Shown here in pieces: positions 17,563 through 26,611 of a DNA stretch of 64,000 nucleotides. Positions within the stretch are counted from its first letter, which is position 1; each line of letters starts with the position of its first letter. The translations under genes were made by a program, and so were the position numbers. Origin of the DNA: Chlorobaculum limnaeum. GTDB taxonomy: Bacteria > Bacteroidota > Chlorobiia > Chlorobiales > Chlorobiaceae. The stretch spans positions 2,188,001 through 2,252,000 of the forward strand of contig NZ_CP017305.1 in the NCBI RefSeq assembly GCF_001747405.1, read 5' to 3'. The notes beneath the pieces are model-generated. The model did not search any database, was not told the origin of the DNA, and was given only the letters and a program-made list of their open reading frames with translations.

Positions 17563-19313
17563 ACAGCAAGCAGATCACCACGCTCTGGTGCGCGGTCATC
17601 GTCGAAGAACTGATCCGGCAGGGCGCCGGATTTTTCTGTATCTCCCCCGGCTCCCGTTCGACGCCACTGACCCTTGCCGTGGCCTCGAACCCGAAAGCGC
17701 GATTCCGCATGTTCCCCGACGAGCGCTCGGCGGGATTTTACGCGCTCGGCTACGCAAGGGCGACCGGAATGCCTGCCGCGCTGGTCTGCACCTCCGGCAC
17801 CGCCGTGGCCAACTACTTCCCCGCCGTCGTCGAAGCGTCGGCGGACGCGCAGCCGATGCTCGTGCTCTCGGCTGACCGCCCCTTCGAGCTGCTCGAATGC
17901 GGCGCGAACCAGACCATCCGCCAGCAGGATATGTTCGGTTCCTATACGCGATGGAGCTTCGAGCTGCCCGAACCCGGCATGGCGACACCGCTCGCCTCGC
18001 TGCTTTCGACGATCGACCAGGCGGTCAAGCGGAGCCTCGGCTCCCCCGCTGGCCCGGTGCACCTGAACCTGCCGTTCCGCGAGCCGCTCGAACCCGAAGC
18101 GCCCGACTACTCGCATCCGTGGGCCGCGCCGCTCGAAGCGTGGCGAGCCTCCGGCGAGCCGTGGAGCCGCTTCGCGCTTCCACTGCACGAGCCAGGCGCA
18201 GAGAGTATTGTGGCGCTGCGGGAGATTCTCGCTGGAGCCGAGCGACCGCTCCTCGTCGCCGGAAACATGTCGAACGCGGCGGATGGCGAGGCGGTGGCGG
18301 CGCTCGCCGACTCGCTCGGCGTACCGCTCCTGGCCGATCTCACCTCCGGCATCCGGCTCTCGGCGAACCGCTCGCCGTGGCAGCTCGCCTTCCAGAACGA
18401 AGCCTTTACGGACAGCTTCAGGCCCGATGTGGTGCTCCACTTCGGCGGCCCGCTCATCGGCAAGCAACCGGCGCTCGCCATCCGCAAACATCCGCCGATG
18501 CACTACGTAATTGTCCGTGAGCATCCCGGACGCTTAGGCCCCGATCACAACGTCACGCTGACCATCGAAGCCTCGCCCGCCTCGGTCGCTTCGGCGCTCG
18601 AAGCGTGCCGCGTGCCGCTGACCGGCCTCGAATGCAGGGACGCTTTTTCGGCGGCCTCCGGCATCATCGACGAAATGGTCTGCAAACCCGGCGAAGCGGT
18701 CAACGAAATCTCTGCGCCGCGCATCGTCTCGTCGCTCGCAGGAGACGGGCACGCGCTCTTCGTCGCCAACAGCATGCCCGCGCGGGACATGGATCTGTAC
18801 GCCGCGCCGGTAGCACAGAAACCGTTGCAGGTGGCGCTCAACCGGGGCGTCAGCGGCATCGACGGCATCATTTCGACCGCCGCCGGATTCTCGGCGGGCC
18901 TCCGCAAACCGGCCACGCTGTTCATCGGCGACATCTCCTTCCTGCACGACCTGAACGCCCTCTCGCTGCTTGGCCACCCGTGGAACCCGCTCATCGTCAT
19001 CGTGCTGAACAACAATGGCGGCGGCATCTTCTCGTTCCTGCCCATCGCCTCCGTGACCGACCGGCTCGACGAATGCTTCGCCGCGCCGCAGAATTTCAGC
19101 GTCGAACTGGCCGCCCGCACCTTCGGCCTCGACTACGCCTGCCCGCCGACAAACCGCGATTTCACAAGCGTTTACGCCGAAGCGCTCAAGGCAAACCGGA
19201 GCCTCGTCATCGAAGTCAAAAGCGACCGCCAGCAAAACTTCCTCCTGCATCGCGCGATCAAGGCGCAACTCGACCCGATTTTCGGCAACGCCGGCTGCAT
19301 CGGCGCGCGCTGA
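17559..19313 (+). CDS. menD: SEPHCHC synthase (2-succinyl-5-enolpyruvyl-6-hydroxy-3-cyclohexene-1-carboxylate synthase)
   Basis: 584 residues from the ATG that overlaps the menF stop (ATGA). A thiamine-diphosphate enzyme that adds the succinyl-semialdehyde unit from 2-oxoglutarate to isochorismate. The N-terminal GAGFFCISPGSRSTPLTLA carries the catalytic Glu/Ser region of the family, ALVCTSGTAVANYFPAVVEA follows, and the C-terminal ThDP/Mg site is GDISFLHDLNAL...LNNNGGGIFSFLP. Domain order (Pyr, central, PP) is complete. After menD the pathway genes are interrupted for 10 kb before menH. Confidence 0.95.
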   Translation: MNSKQITTLWCAVIVEELIRQGAGFFCISPGSRSTPLTLAVASNPKARFRMFPDERSAGFYALGYARATGMPAALVCTSGTAVANYFPAVVEASADAQPMLVLSADRPFELLECGANQTIRQQDMFGSYTRWSFELPEPGMATPLASLLSTIDQAVKRSLGSPAGPVHLNLPFREPLEPEAPDYSHPWAAPLEAWRASGEPWSRFALPLHEPGAESIVALREILAGAERPLLVAGNMSNAADGEAVAALADSLGVPLLADLTSGIRLSANRSPWQLAFQNEAFTDSFRPDVVLHFGGPLIGKQPALAIRKHPPMHYVIVREHPGRLGPDHNVTLTIEASPASVASALEACRVPLTGLECRDAFSAASGIIDEMVCKPGEAVNEISAPRIVSSLAGDGHALFVANSMPARDMDLYAAPVAQKPLQVALNRGVSGIDGIISTAAGFSAGLRKPATLFIGDISFLHDLNALSLLGHPWNPLIVIVLNNNGGGIFSFLPIASVTDRLDECFAAPQNFSVELAARTFGLDYACPPTNRDFTSVYAEALKANRSLVIEVKSDRQQNFLLHRAIKAQLDPIFGNAGCIGAR

Positions 19314-19582
19314 AACATCCGCCGCCGCCATCCATCATCATACCCGCCTGACGCTTCTCCCGCAACTCCGTTAACAGCGAGCCATCCATTTTTATGCGTT
19401 TTTTCGTCACTTGACGTTTTGAAATAACTGAATATTTTTCCATATATTTGCGTGATATTTACGCACCATTCTGCACAGAATTCGCCCCGACACTGCCTGT
19501 CATAGCAGCAAAACTCCCTTACGATGCGCTCTCACTGTTCATATTCGCAACAACGTTCATTCAAACAAACCAGCGTACTCTC

Positions 19583-20158
19583 ATGAAAAAAATCCTCTTT
19601 CTGCTCGTTACGCTCTTCATTGCGACGAGTCAACTTTACGCGGCTGCGTTCGATGCAAGCCAGCTTCCGAAAAACAAGCAAACCATTGCCGGAAAATATC
19701 TTTCGGCACAGGAAGCTTACGAGATGGTCGTCAAAAATCCCGGAAAGCTGCTTTTCGTCGATGTGCGCACTCCTGCTGAAATCGTGTATGTCGGCATCGC
19801 CGATCAGGTCAGTCTGAACATTCCTTACGAGCTTGACGATTTCTCGACCTGGGATGGCAAGAAGAACCTCTACCGTCTGAACCTCAATCCCGCATTCACG
19901 CAGAAGGTCGCCGAAGCGCTCGCCGCCAAAGCTCTGGGAAAATCTGATCCGGTCATCCTGATGTGCCGTTCTGGCGGACGAAGCGCCTCGGCTGCCGACC
20001 TTTTGACCAACGCCGGGTACAGCAACGTCTATTCGGTCTATGACGGCTTCGAAGGTGATATGAGCAAGGAAGGACGCCGGGCGGTAAACGGCTGGAAAAA
20101 CGCCAACCTGCCCTGGGGCTACAAGCTCGACCCTCAGAGGGCATACCTGCCGAAGTAA
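19583..20158 (+). CDS. Exported rhodanese-like protein
   Basis: 191 residues from the ATG of MKKILFLLVTLF, a clear Sec signal peptide with a cleavage site near QLYAAA. A single rhodanese domain follows: SAQEAYEMV, LLFVDVRTPAEI, then the active-site loop MCRSGGRSASAADLL with the catalytic cysteine, and NVYSVYDGFEGD. It would act on sulfane sulfur in the periplasm, plausible in a sulfur-oxidising phototroph. The long spacing (270 nt) after menD suggests its own promoter; that gap holds no other gene. Confidence 0.85.
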   Translation: MKKILFLLVTLFIATSQLYAAAFDASQLPKNKQTIAGKYLSAQEAYEMVVKNPGKLLFVDVRTPAEIVYVGIADQVSLNIPYELDDFSTWDGKKNLYRLNLNPAFTQKVAEALAAKALGKSDPVILMCRSGGRSASAADLLTNAGYSNVYSVYDGFEGDMSKEGRRAVNGWKNANLPWGYKLDPQRAYLPK

Positions 20159-20263
20159 GATTTTACGCCGCTCGCCGGAGGCGTCGCGCTGACGATGCCT
20201 CCGGAAAGGGCTGACTGGATATTACTCCGTCCACAATAAATCGCTATCATTCCTAAAAAATGA

Positions 20264-20359
20264 AATTGGCCTAAAGCCCTGATTTATTATGTTTTATCCA
20301 TAAACCCCGGGCTGAAGTCCGGGGCAATTGTTTGACAATTTTAATGGCCGGATTAATAA
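20264..20359 (+). repeat. Palindromic repeat A, left direct copy flanking the accessory block
   Basis: The half-element reads ATTGGCCTAAAGCCCTGATT, a 24-nt AT-rich stretch, CCCCGGGCTGAAGTCCGGGG at 20305-20324, then CAATTGTTTGAC...TTTTAATGGCCGGA. A copy in the same orientation lies at 28342-28437. The two bracket the acetyltransferase, DinB, restriction and HigBA genes. Confidence 0.8.
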
Positions 20360-20362
20360 CTA

Positions 20363-21136
20363 TCATCGACCGCCATCCAGCAAAAACCGCTTGCGCAACA
20401 GCTCCTCGACCTCCTCCGGCCTGACGACGATCTCTTCGACCCGCCCTTCCGAAAAATTCCTGAAGCGCTCGCCGCTCAGTACCAGCTTGCCCGACGGATG
20501 CTGCAAGACGACGATCAGCCCTTGCGTGAAAATCGTATCGGGATGGGTCGCGTTGAGCCAGTTTGCCGGTTCGAAGTCCACCATCTCCTGCGGGCAGAGG
20601 TTGAACTCGTAGAGCCTCTTCCACTCGCCATCGATAAACGACTGCAACTGGTAATCGCGCTCCGACGCCATCGTCAGGCGGAAGGTGTCGAAATCCTGCC
20701 GCAACTCCCTGTCGAGCCAGCGGAGATCGATCGGCTCGCGAATGCCGAAACTCCCGAAGCCGAGGTCGCAGAGCCACTCCGCGCCATCGACGGCGGCGAT
20801 GATCGCCACGTGGGTTTTCGGACGCCGGACGGCGTAGGTCATCGGACGCGCCGCCACCAGCCGGTACGGAATGCCGAGCGCTTCGAGCGCCATCGCGAAG
20901 AGGCCGTTCACCTCGTAGCAGTAGCCGCCACGCCGTCGCTCGACGATCTTGGCGTACATCGCTTCGGGCGCGAGCGATGGCACCCGGCCCGCCTGCACGT
21001 CGAGATTCTCGAACGGCACCGAACAGAGCTGGCAGCGCATCATGCGCTTCAGCGTCTCGAAACCGGGCGACGGATCGCCCTCGAAGCCGATGCGAGCGAG
21101 ATATGATGGAAGATCGAAATTGGCGGCTTTCATCAC
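20363..21136 (-). CDS. Arylamine N-acetyltransferase
   Basis: 257 residues (start at the first or second of two adjacent ATGs). The Cys-His-Asp triad of the NAT family is visible: RRGGYCYEVNGLF (Cys73), KTHVAII (His109) and WLCDLGFGS (Asp124). The N-terminal CQLCSVPFENLDV and the later FNLCPQEMVDFEPANW match family blocks. It would transfer acetyl from acetyl-CoA to arylamines or arylhydrazines; the natural substrate in this organism is unknown. It is transcribed against the men genes, convergent with the rhodanese gene. Confidence 0.9.
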   Translation of the reverse strand: MMKAANFDLPSYLARIGFEGDPSPGFETLKRMMRCQLCSVPFENLDVQAGRVPSLAPEAMYAKIVERRRGGYCYEVNGLFAMALEALGIPYRLVAARPMTYAVRRPKTHVAIIAAVDGAEWLCDLGFGSFGIREPIDLRWLDRELRQDFDTFRLTMASERDYQLQSFIDGEWKRLYEFNLCPQEMVDFEPANWLNATHPDTIFTQGLIVVLQHPSGKLVLSGERFRNFSEGRVEEIVVRPEEVEELLRKRFLLDGGR

Positions 21137-21192
21137 TTATCCGAATTTTTTTAACAAAATACTGAATCTGAGAAATCTGCTGTCGTGCTGCG

Positions 21193-21717
21193 TCACTCCC
21201 GGTCATCGCCAGGCCACGCCGGTTCCGGCTTGTGCCGCCAGACCCAGGCGATAAAGTCGGTCATGGGCGGATCGACGCCGAGTTCGCGCAGCCGGGCGGC
21301 GACCTGCCCGCGATGGTAGGCGCTGTGCTGCGGCACCTGCACGAGCGCTTCGGCAAGCGTGTGCGCGGCGACCTCGAAGCCGAGCTTTGCGGTCGCCGTT
21401 TTCGACCACGGCAGCTCGACGACGCGCTCCAGCTCCGCCGGTGTCAGCGCTTCGAGAAAGCGCATCGATTCCTGATGGACGCCACGCGCGAACGCGCAGA
21501 GAGCGCGAAGATCGAGATCATCGGCCACGCGCGGATCGAGCGGACGGGCGAGCCACACGTCGAGAAAAATCCGCTGCACCGCGTACAAGTGCCGCAATCT
21601 GGCGAGGATGCAGTCATCCGCCGCCGCCACCGGATTGCCGGTGATCGTCGTCAAAACCAGCGCATCAGCCCAGGCCATGTGCCGGAACTGATCGATGAGC
21701 AGAGACAGGGCGTCCAT
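21193..21717 (-). CDS. DinB-like protein
   Basis: 174 residues with the DinB/YfiT four-helix layout: LIDQFRHMAWADALVL at the N-terminus, LRHLYAVQRIFLDVWLARP containing the first metal-ligand histidine, and VPQHSAYHRGQVAARLRELG containing the other two. Members bind a divalent metal; some are thiol transferases, many are uncharacterised. It lies upstream of the acetyltransferase gene on the same strand with a 56-nt gap. No SOS box was recognised. Confidence 0.75.
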   Translation of the reverse strand: MDALSLLIDQFRHMAWADALVLTTITGNPVAAADDCILARLRHLYAVQRIFLDVWLARPLDPRVADDLDLRALCAFARGVHQESMRFLEALTPAELERVVELPWSKTATAKLGFEVAAHTLAEALVQVPQHSAYHRGQVAARLRELGVDPPMTDFIAWVWRHKPEPAWPGDDRE

Positions 21718-21751
21718 AACGAGTCGGCTTGTCTATGAAAAATTCAGCTAC

Positions 21752-22243
21752 TCAAAGTATCGAATTCAAAACACTTTTTTCGATACACCTGATTCCGGCC
21801 CGCTCTGCCTTGCAGAACACGCAGTCCGGCGGCCAGGCCGCGCAGAGTTCGAGGTATTTCCCGCTCACCATCGAGGCGATGAAGCGATGGCGCGACTGCC
21901 GGGTGACGATCCTTTCAGCCTCCGCCGCCGTGACGATCTCCGCCTTTTCGACACCCGCCATCGCTTCGGCAAGCTCGTCAAGAAACACCGTCTGCGTTAC
22001 CGGCGACTCCGGATGCAGCGCCCGGCAAACCCGCTCGCCAACCGCAGCCATCTCCGCCTGCCGGATCAGTTCGACCGCCTGTTCCGACGTGATCCAAACG
22101 GGCCTGAACGCCACAATCTTCTCCCGGATACGCTCGAGCGCAGGATCGCCAATCGGGTACGTCGCCCTGTTGTCGAGAACCATCTCGGCCTTTCTGATCC
22201 CCTCGACAATCTTGCCGGTGCGATAATCGTCTGTGGTGGACAT
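21752..22243 (-). CDS. Hypothetical protein with C-terminal cysteine cluster
   Basis: 163 residues, mostly helical by eye, without signal or membrane segment. The C-terminal part has LELCAAWPPDCVFCKAERAGIRC, four cysteines in a 23-residue stretch that could bind a metal or iron-sulfur cluster. I do not recognise a family. It starts 26 nt after the restriction subunit gene on the same strand and may be co-transcribed with it, but its GC-rich codon use is like the host core. Confidence 0.6.
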   Translation of the reverse strand: MSTTDDYRTGKIVEGIRKAEMVLDNRATYPIGDPALERIREKIVAFRPVWITSEQAVELIRQAEMAAVGERVCRALHPESPVTQTVFLDELAEAMAGVEKAEIVTAAEAERIVTRQSRHRFIASMVSGKYLELCAAWPPDCVFCKAERAGIRCIEKSVLNSIL

Positions 22244-22269
22244 AGCCGTAAAACCTTGCGTTTACTGGT

Positions 22270-24957
22270 TCATTTCAATTCAAACAAACCGGCCAGATAC
22301 CCGAAGCTCGAAGTCGTCGCGACCTTGTCGTGCGGAATCAGCAGGTATTTCCACGGTTTGCCGTTGTTCGATGTGGTGAATGCGGTGGCATGAGCGCAAA
22401 AGAGCAACGCGGCGGCGGCTTTTTCGCGGACTTCGGGAGCGTCGAGTTCGTTGGCGGCTTTCGTTTCAATCATGCAGATCGCCTCAGCGGTTTCGGCAAT
22501 AAAATCGGGTTCGTACAGCTTTGTGTTGTTGCTCCAGTAGATTCTGAACTGGTTCAGCGCCGGACGCAGCCATTTGATGATTTCGTCATCGTGTTCGAGC
22601 ACGAAAGCAAAATCTTTCTCGGCTTTGGAGTCGAACTTGTACTCGAAGTGGCAGGCTTTCGTGAATCCACGATAGACATATTTCGGAATCGCACTGACCG
22701 GACTTACCGGATCGCGATAATCACGATAGCCGTTTTCGGCAAGAGCCGAGAAGTTCCACGGTTCGATTCTGACGAACGGCAACACGTTGGGTTCACGGTA
22801 TTCCGGCTCGCCCATCCGGAAGTGTGCCCGCATCTGGTCGCAGATCTTGAGCGCGATGATTTTCCGGTACTGACGAACCAGCCAGCGCAACTTCTCTTTG
22901 TCATCGAGGCCCTCTTCGAGTTTGACAAGAGCCTGTCCGGCCAGCTTGTGCAGCAGGTCGGCGTTGCTGTCGTAATCGACCTCGGTGCAGCAGTCGAGCA
23001 CTTCCGAAACAAGCTGGTTCTTCGGACTGTCCGGTTCGCCTGCTCCCTGCCGGACGCCGACCATATCGACCTCGTCGTTCCGGAGGTTCCGCCGGATGAT
23101 CTCTTCGTCCATGAGCCGGAACTCGAAGCCCCGCGCCACGTCGAGATCGAACTCCTCGAACCAGACCGGCACCTCGCCCTGCACGAGATCGATCCGGGGA
23201 ATATCGATGGTGTGCTTCAGAAACCCGGCAACCGTCTCTTCATAAATCGCCGCCGCCTCTTCGAGAATCTCCCCGGCAAAGACGTTGAGCTGGCCCCGGC
23301 CAAGATCGCTTTCGACCTTTTCCATGACGAGCTGCCGGATTTCCGGTTTCAGGCTATCGGCGCTGCCGGTAACACCTTGAGTGGTGCTGATGACGGGCAG
23401 CGCCCTGATGATCGCTTTGCGCGCATCGAGCGTCCGCGTGGCATTCCGTTGCTCTTCGACGTTCTGCATGGCGGCGATCTTCCGCTCCTCCTCCTGCACC
23501 TCGGCTTCGATGCGCGTGACGGAGGTAACGGGAACCGTTCGCGTCGCGAGATCATCGTTTGACAGCTCGATAACGCTGAACTTGTTGAGCACCGAATCGG
23601 GATTTTTCGCCGCTTCGATCACCTTGTCGAAGTTGTCGTGCGCGATGACCGTCAGCGTATCGACCTTTTTTTCGCCGGTACGCTCGCCGTTGTAGGGCAG
23701 GCGAAGCCCGCGCCCGATAGTCTGCTCGATCAGCACGGCGGCATTGGCCGCGCGCAGCGGCACGATGGTGTAGAGGTTGCGCACGTCCCACCCCTCCTTG
23801 AGCATGTTCACATGAACGACGATTTCGATGCCGTTGTCGCTCTCTTCCAGCTCGACGAACTGCCGCTCCACTTCGTCGTCCCTGCGGGTCGAGGAGTCGA
23901 TCTGAAGCACCTTGTCGCTGAACTCGCCGTTGAAAAAGGCCGCCGACCGGAGGTACTCCGCCGTCTCCTGCGCATGGGCAATGTCGCGGCAGACCACGAG
24001 AATGAAGGGCTTGACCGCTTCGACGCCGTTGGTGCGGGCGTAAACTTCGATGGCGGTTTTGGTGTCCCAGTGGAGATTGACGGCGTCTTCGAGCTTGATG
24101 ATCTCGATCTCTTTGTCGGAAAGTCCTTTGGGCTGGAAATTCCTGCGTGTGGCCACGGCGGGTTCCTTGACATAGCGCCCGTCCGACAGCGCTTTGGCCA
24201 GCGTGTATTCATAGACGACGTTCCGGAACGGGTTACCTTTTTCGTCGGTCGGCGTGGCGGTGAGTTCGAGGCCGAGCACCGGGTTCAGCTCGTTGATGGC
24301 GTTGCGCGAGGCGTCGGCATGGTAGCGGTGCGCCTCGTCCATGAGAATGACCAGATCGTCGAGACCGGAGAGGTACTCCCAGTAGGATTGGCCGAGGTAT
24401 TCCGAGAGCCGTTTCATCCTCGGCAACTGCCCCTTCTCCTTGCCCCTCGTGGCGCTGGCGGCGTCGCGGTTGAACTTGGAGATGTTGAAGATGTTGATGC
24501 GGATTTCCTCTTCGCCGAACAGCGCCCCCTGCTGGGCGTAGTTGTCGCCGGTGATGATGACCGGGCGGTTGTGCACGAACTCCGAAATGCCGTTGAAGAC
24601 GTACTTGGCGTAGTTGGGATTGCCGAAATCTTCGATCAGCTTTTCGTAGATGGTGAGGTTCGGCGCGAGCACGAAGAAGTTGCGGATGCCTTTGCGCAGA
24701 TAGAGATACGCGATGCAGGCCCCCATGAGCCGCGTCTTGCCGACGCCGGTGGCGATGGAGAAGCAGAGCGAGGGAAAGGCCCGCTCGAAGTCGGTGCAGG
24801 TGGCGTAGCGTTCTGAAACCACTTCCAGCGCATCCGCCAGATTGGCCTCCTTTTGCAGCGGCAGCAGGTCGGCAAGTTCGGCCACGATGTCGAGCGCTTC
24901 CCGGAGCGGCTGGCGCAGCGAGAGGCGCTGCTTGATGTATGAAGCCTTCTGGTTCAT
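22270..24957 (-). CDS. Type III restriction endonuclease subunit (Res)
   Basis: 895 residues from the ATG at 24957, 7 nt after the methyltransferase stop. An SF2 helicase with Walker A ATGVGKTR (69-76), DEAH box (207-210), LELTATPTDEKGNPF as motif III, and QTIGRGLRLP as motif VI near residue 435. The C-terminal nuclease domain has YEPDFIAETAEAICMIETKA, the PD-(D/E)xK core. With Mod it cleaves unmodified DNA after ATP-driven communication between two sites. An in-frame extension upstream would read into the mod gene and is unlikely. It is intact and full length. Confidence 0.93.
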   Translation of the reverse strand: MNQKASYIKQRLSLRQPLREALDIVAELADLLPLQKEANLADALEVVSERYATCTDFERAFPSLCFSIATGVGKTRLMGACIAYLYLRKGIRNFFVLAPNLTIYEKLIEDFGNPNYAKYVFNGISEFVHNRPVIITGDNYAQQGALFGEEEIRINIFNISKFNRDAASATRGKEKGQLPRMKRLSEYLGQSYWEYLSGLDDLVILMDEAHRYHADASRNAINELNPVLGLELTATPTDEKGNPFRNVVYEYTLAKALSDGRYVKEPAVATRRNFQPKGLSDKEIEIIKLEDAVNLHWDTKTAIEVYARTNGVEAVKPFILVVCRDIAHAQETAEYLRSAAFFNGEFSDKVLQIDSSTRRDDEVERQFVELEESDNGIEIVVHVNMLKEGWDVRNLYTIVPLRAANAAVLIEQTIGRGLRLPYNGERTGEKKVDTLTVIAHDNFDKVIEAAKNPDSVLNKFSVIELSNDDLATRTVPVTSVTRIEAEVQEEERKIAAMQNVEEQRNATRTLDARKAIIRALPVISTTQGVTGSADSLKPEIRQLVMEKVESDLGRGQLNVFAGEILEEAAAIYEETVAGFLKHTIDIPRIDLVQGEVPVWFEEFDLDVARGFEFRLMDEEIIRRNLRNDEVDMVGVRQGAGEPDSPKNQLVSEVLDCCTEVDYDSNADLLHKLAGQALVKLEEGLDDKEKLRWLVRQYRKIIALKICDQMRAHFRMGEPEYREPNVLPFVRIEPWNFSALAENGYRDYRDPVSPVSAIPKYVYRGFTKACHFEYKFDSKAEKDFAFVLEHDDEIIKWLRPALNQFRIYWSNNTKLYEPDFIAETAEAICMIETKAANELDAPEVREKAAAALLFCAHATAFTTSNNGKPWKYLLIPHDKVATTSSFGYLAGLFELK

Positions 24958-24964
24958 GGGGGTA

Positions 24965-26611
24965 TCAGTCGAAAAGATTGGTTTGCACGGATCGCGCCGG
25001 AGCGTCGTTTTCAGGGAGTTCGTCCGGCTCATCGGCGAGTTCATCGGGCGATTCTTCAACCGGAACCTGCACGATGTTCAGGCTGTAATCTTCGCGGCCA
25101 AACTCGCAGCGCCCGAGCAGCATGTGGGGGATTTTTTTGATGGAGATGTTGGCGTGGCGGTTCCGGCACTCACGCTGAAACGCCTTGCAGGCGATGAGCA
25201 GGCTCTCTTCGGGCTGCATTTCATCGTGGATTCCGTCGAGCATTTCGGCGGTGAGAAAGGCGGTCGTGGTGAAGAGGAAATCCTTTTCGCTGCTCCGCGC
25301 CTGCTTCCAGTAAACCAGCTCGTCCGGCTGATAGCGGAACCCCTCTTGCTTGGCCATTGCGGCGGCAAGCATGTCGGGGTTGTACTCCTTGCTGATGATC
25401 CAGTTGCCGTACTTGTCGCGATTGAGCAGCGACGGCGCGAGGGTGAAGTACCGGAACCCGCCGCCACCCTGCCAGCCGACCGCCTTGCTGATGCCGCCCT
25501 GATCCGAGCCGTCAACCACCTTTTTCAACCGCGGCTGGCAATGCGTCCTGGCATGGTCGCCAAGCTCGATCCCGATATACCGCCGCCCCATCTTCTGCGC
25601 CACAGCAGCAGTCGTGCCGGAACCGAGGAAAGAGTCAAGGACAAGGTCGTTCTGATTGGTAGATAAAGTGATAATTCTATGAAGAAGCCTTTCTGGCTTT
25701 GGAGTAGCAAACGCGGTATCTGCGCCAAACAAATCATTTATTTCTTTTTTTGCTTCCTGATTGTGTCCAACCTCGGCATTACTCCACCAAGACCATGCTC
25801 TAACGCCTTCATGTTCGCTTAAAAAATTCTTGGTTCGAGGTCTTGATTTACCGTCTTTTCCAAACCACACGCGATTATCACCTACCAGCCTCAGAAACTC
25901 ACTTTCTATATTTGCCCAGCAACGTCCTGGCGGGGGTTCGTATTCGACTCCTGCCGAAGTCGTAAGTTTATACATTTGATTCGGTCGCCAACCTTGCGCT
26001 GTAAAGTCTGTAGAAGTCCAAGGGCCGCGCGGGTCATTATCTGGATTCTTGAATTGTGCTGATTGGGAAGCGTTAAGTGGTACTCGATTTAATGCAAACT
26101 TAGGGCTGCTTTTCGAGTAAAGCAATACATGGTCGTGGGCGTCTCCGATATATAGTCTTGCATCTGGTGATGTCCTTTTTTGCCAAATAACATTCGCGAC
26201 AAAATTCCTCCTTCCGAAAATCTCATCCATCACAACCTTCAGATAATGCGCCTCATTATCGTCAATCGTCACCCAGATCGAACCATCCTCTGAAAGCAGC
26301 TCCCGCAAAATCCTCAATCGTGGAACCATCAGATTCAACCACTGGCTGTGCTCCAGCCCGTCGTCGTAATGCTCGAACGCGCTGCCGGTGTTGTACGGCG
26401 GATCGATGAAAATGCACTTGACCTTCCCGGCGAAATCCTGTTCGAGCGCTTTGAGGGCGAGCAGGTTGTCGCCCTGAATCAGCATGTTGCCGGTCGTGGG
26501 ATCGCCGTAGCTGAGTTCCGGCTGCTCGATGAGAATCCTCGGTTCGAGCTTCGGCTCCTCGCCCTTGCCAATCCAGGTCAGTTCGAGCTTCTGTTTCTGC
26601 TGCGGTTTCAT
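24965..26611 (-). CDS. Type III DNA adenine methyltransferase subunit (Mod)
   Basis: 548 residues. Motif order is that of beta-class N6-adenine methyltransferases: DPPYN (70-74) first, then VLDSFLGSGTTAAVA (about 324-338) for S-adenosylmethionine. The target recognition domain lies between them, about residues 135-325. That stretch is visibly AT-richer than both flanks (plus-strand 25.64-26.2 kb), the pattern of a swapped recognition domain. It determines the sequence methylated and, with Res, the sequence cut. The start overlaps the stop of the HigA/ImmA gene by 4 nt. The recognition sequence cannot be deduced. Confidence 0.93.
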   Translation of the reverse strand: MKPQQKQKLELTWIGKGEEPKLEPRILIEQPELSYGDPTTGNMLIQGDNLLALKALEQDFAGKVKCIFIDPPYNTGSAFEHYDDGLEHSQWLNLMVPRLRILRELLSEDGSIWVTIDDNEAHYLKVVMDEIFGRRNFVANVIWQKRTSPDARLYIGDAHDHVLLYSKSSPKFALNRVPLNASQSAQFKNPDNDPRGPWTSTDFTAQGWRPNQMYKLTTSAGVEYEPPPGRCWANIESEFLRLVGDNRVWFGKDGKSRPRTKNFLSEHEGVRAWSWWSNAEVGHNQEAKKEINDLFGADTAFATPKPERLLHRIITLSTNQNDLVLDSFLGSGTTAAVAQKMGRRYIGIELGDHARTHCQPRLKKVVDGSDQGGISKAVGWQGGGGFRYFTLAPSLLNRDKYGNWIISKEYNPDMLAAAMAKQEGFRYQPDELVYWKQARSSEKDFLFTTTAFLTAEMLDGIHDEMQPEESLLIACKAFQRECRNRHANISIKKIPHMLLGRCEFGREDYSLNIVQVPVEESPDELADEPDELPENDAPARSVQTNLFD

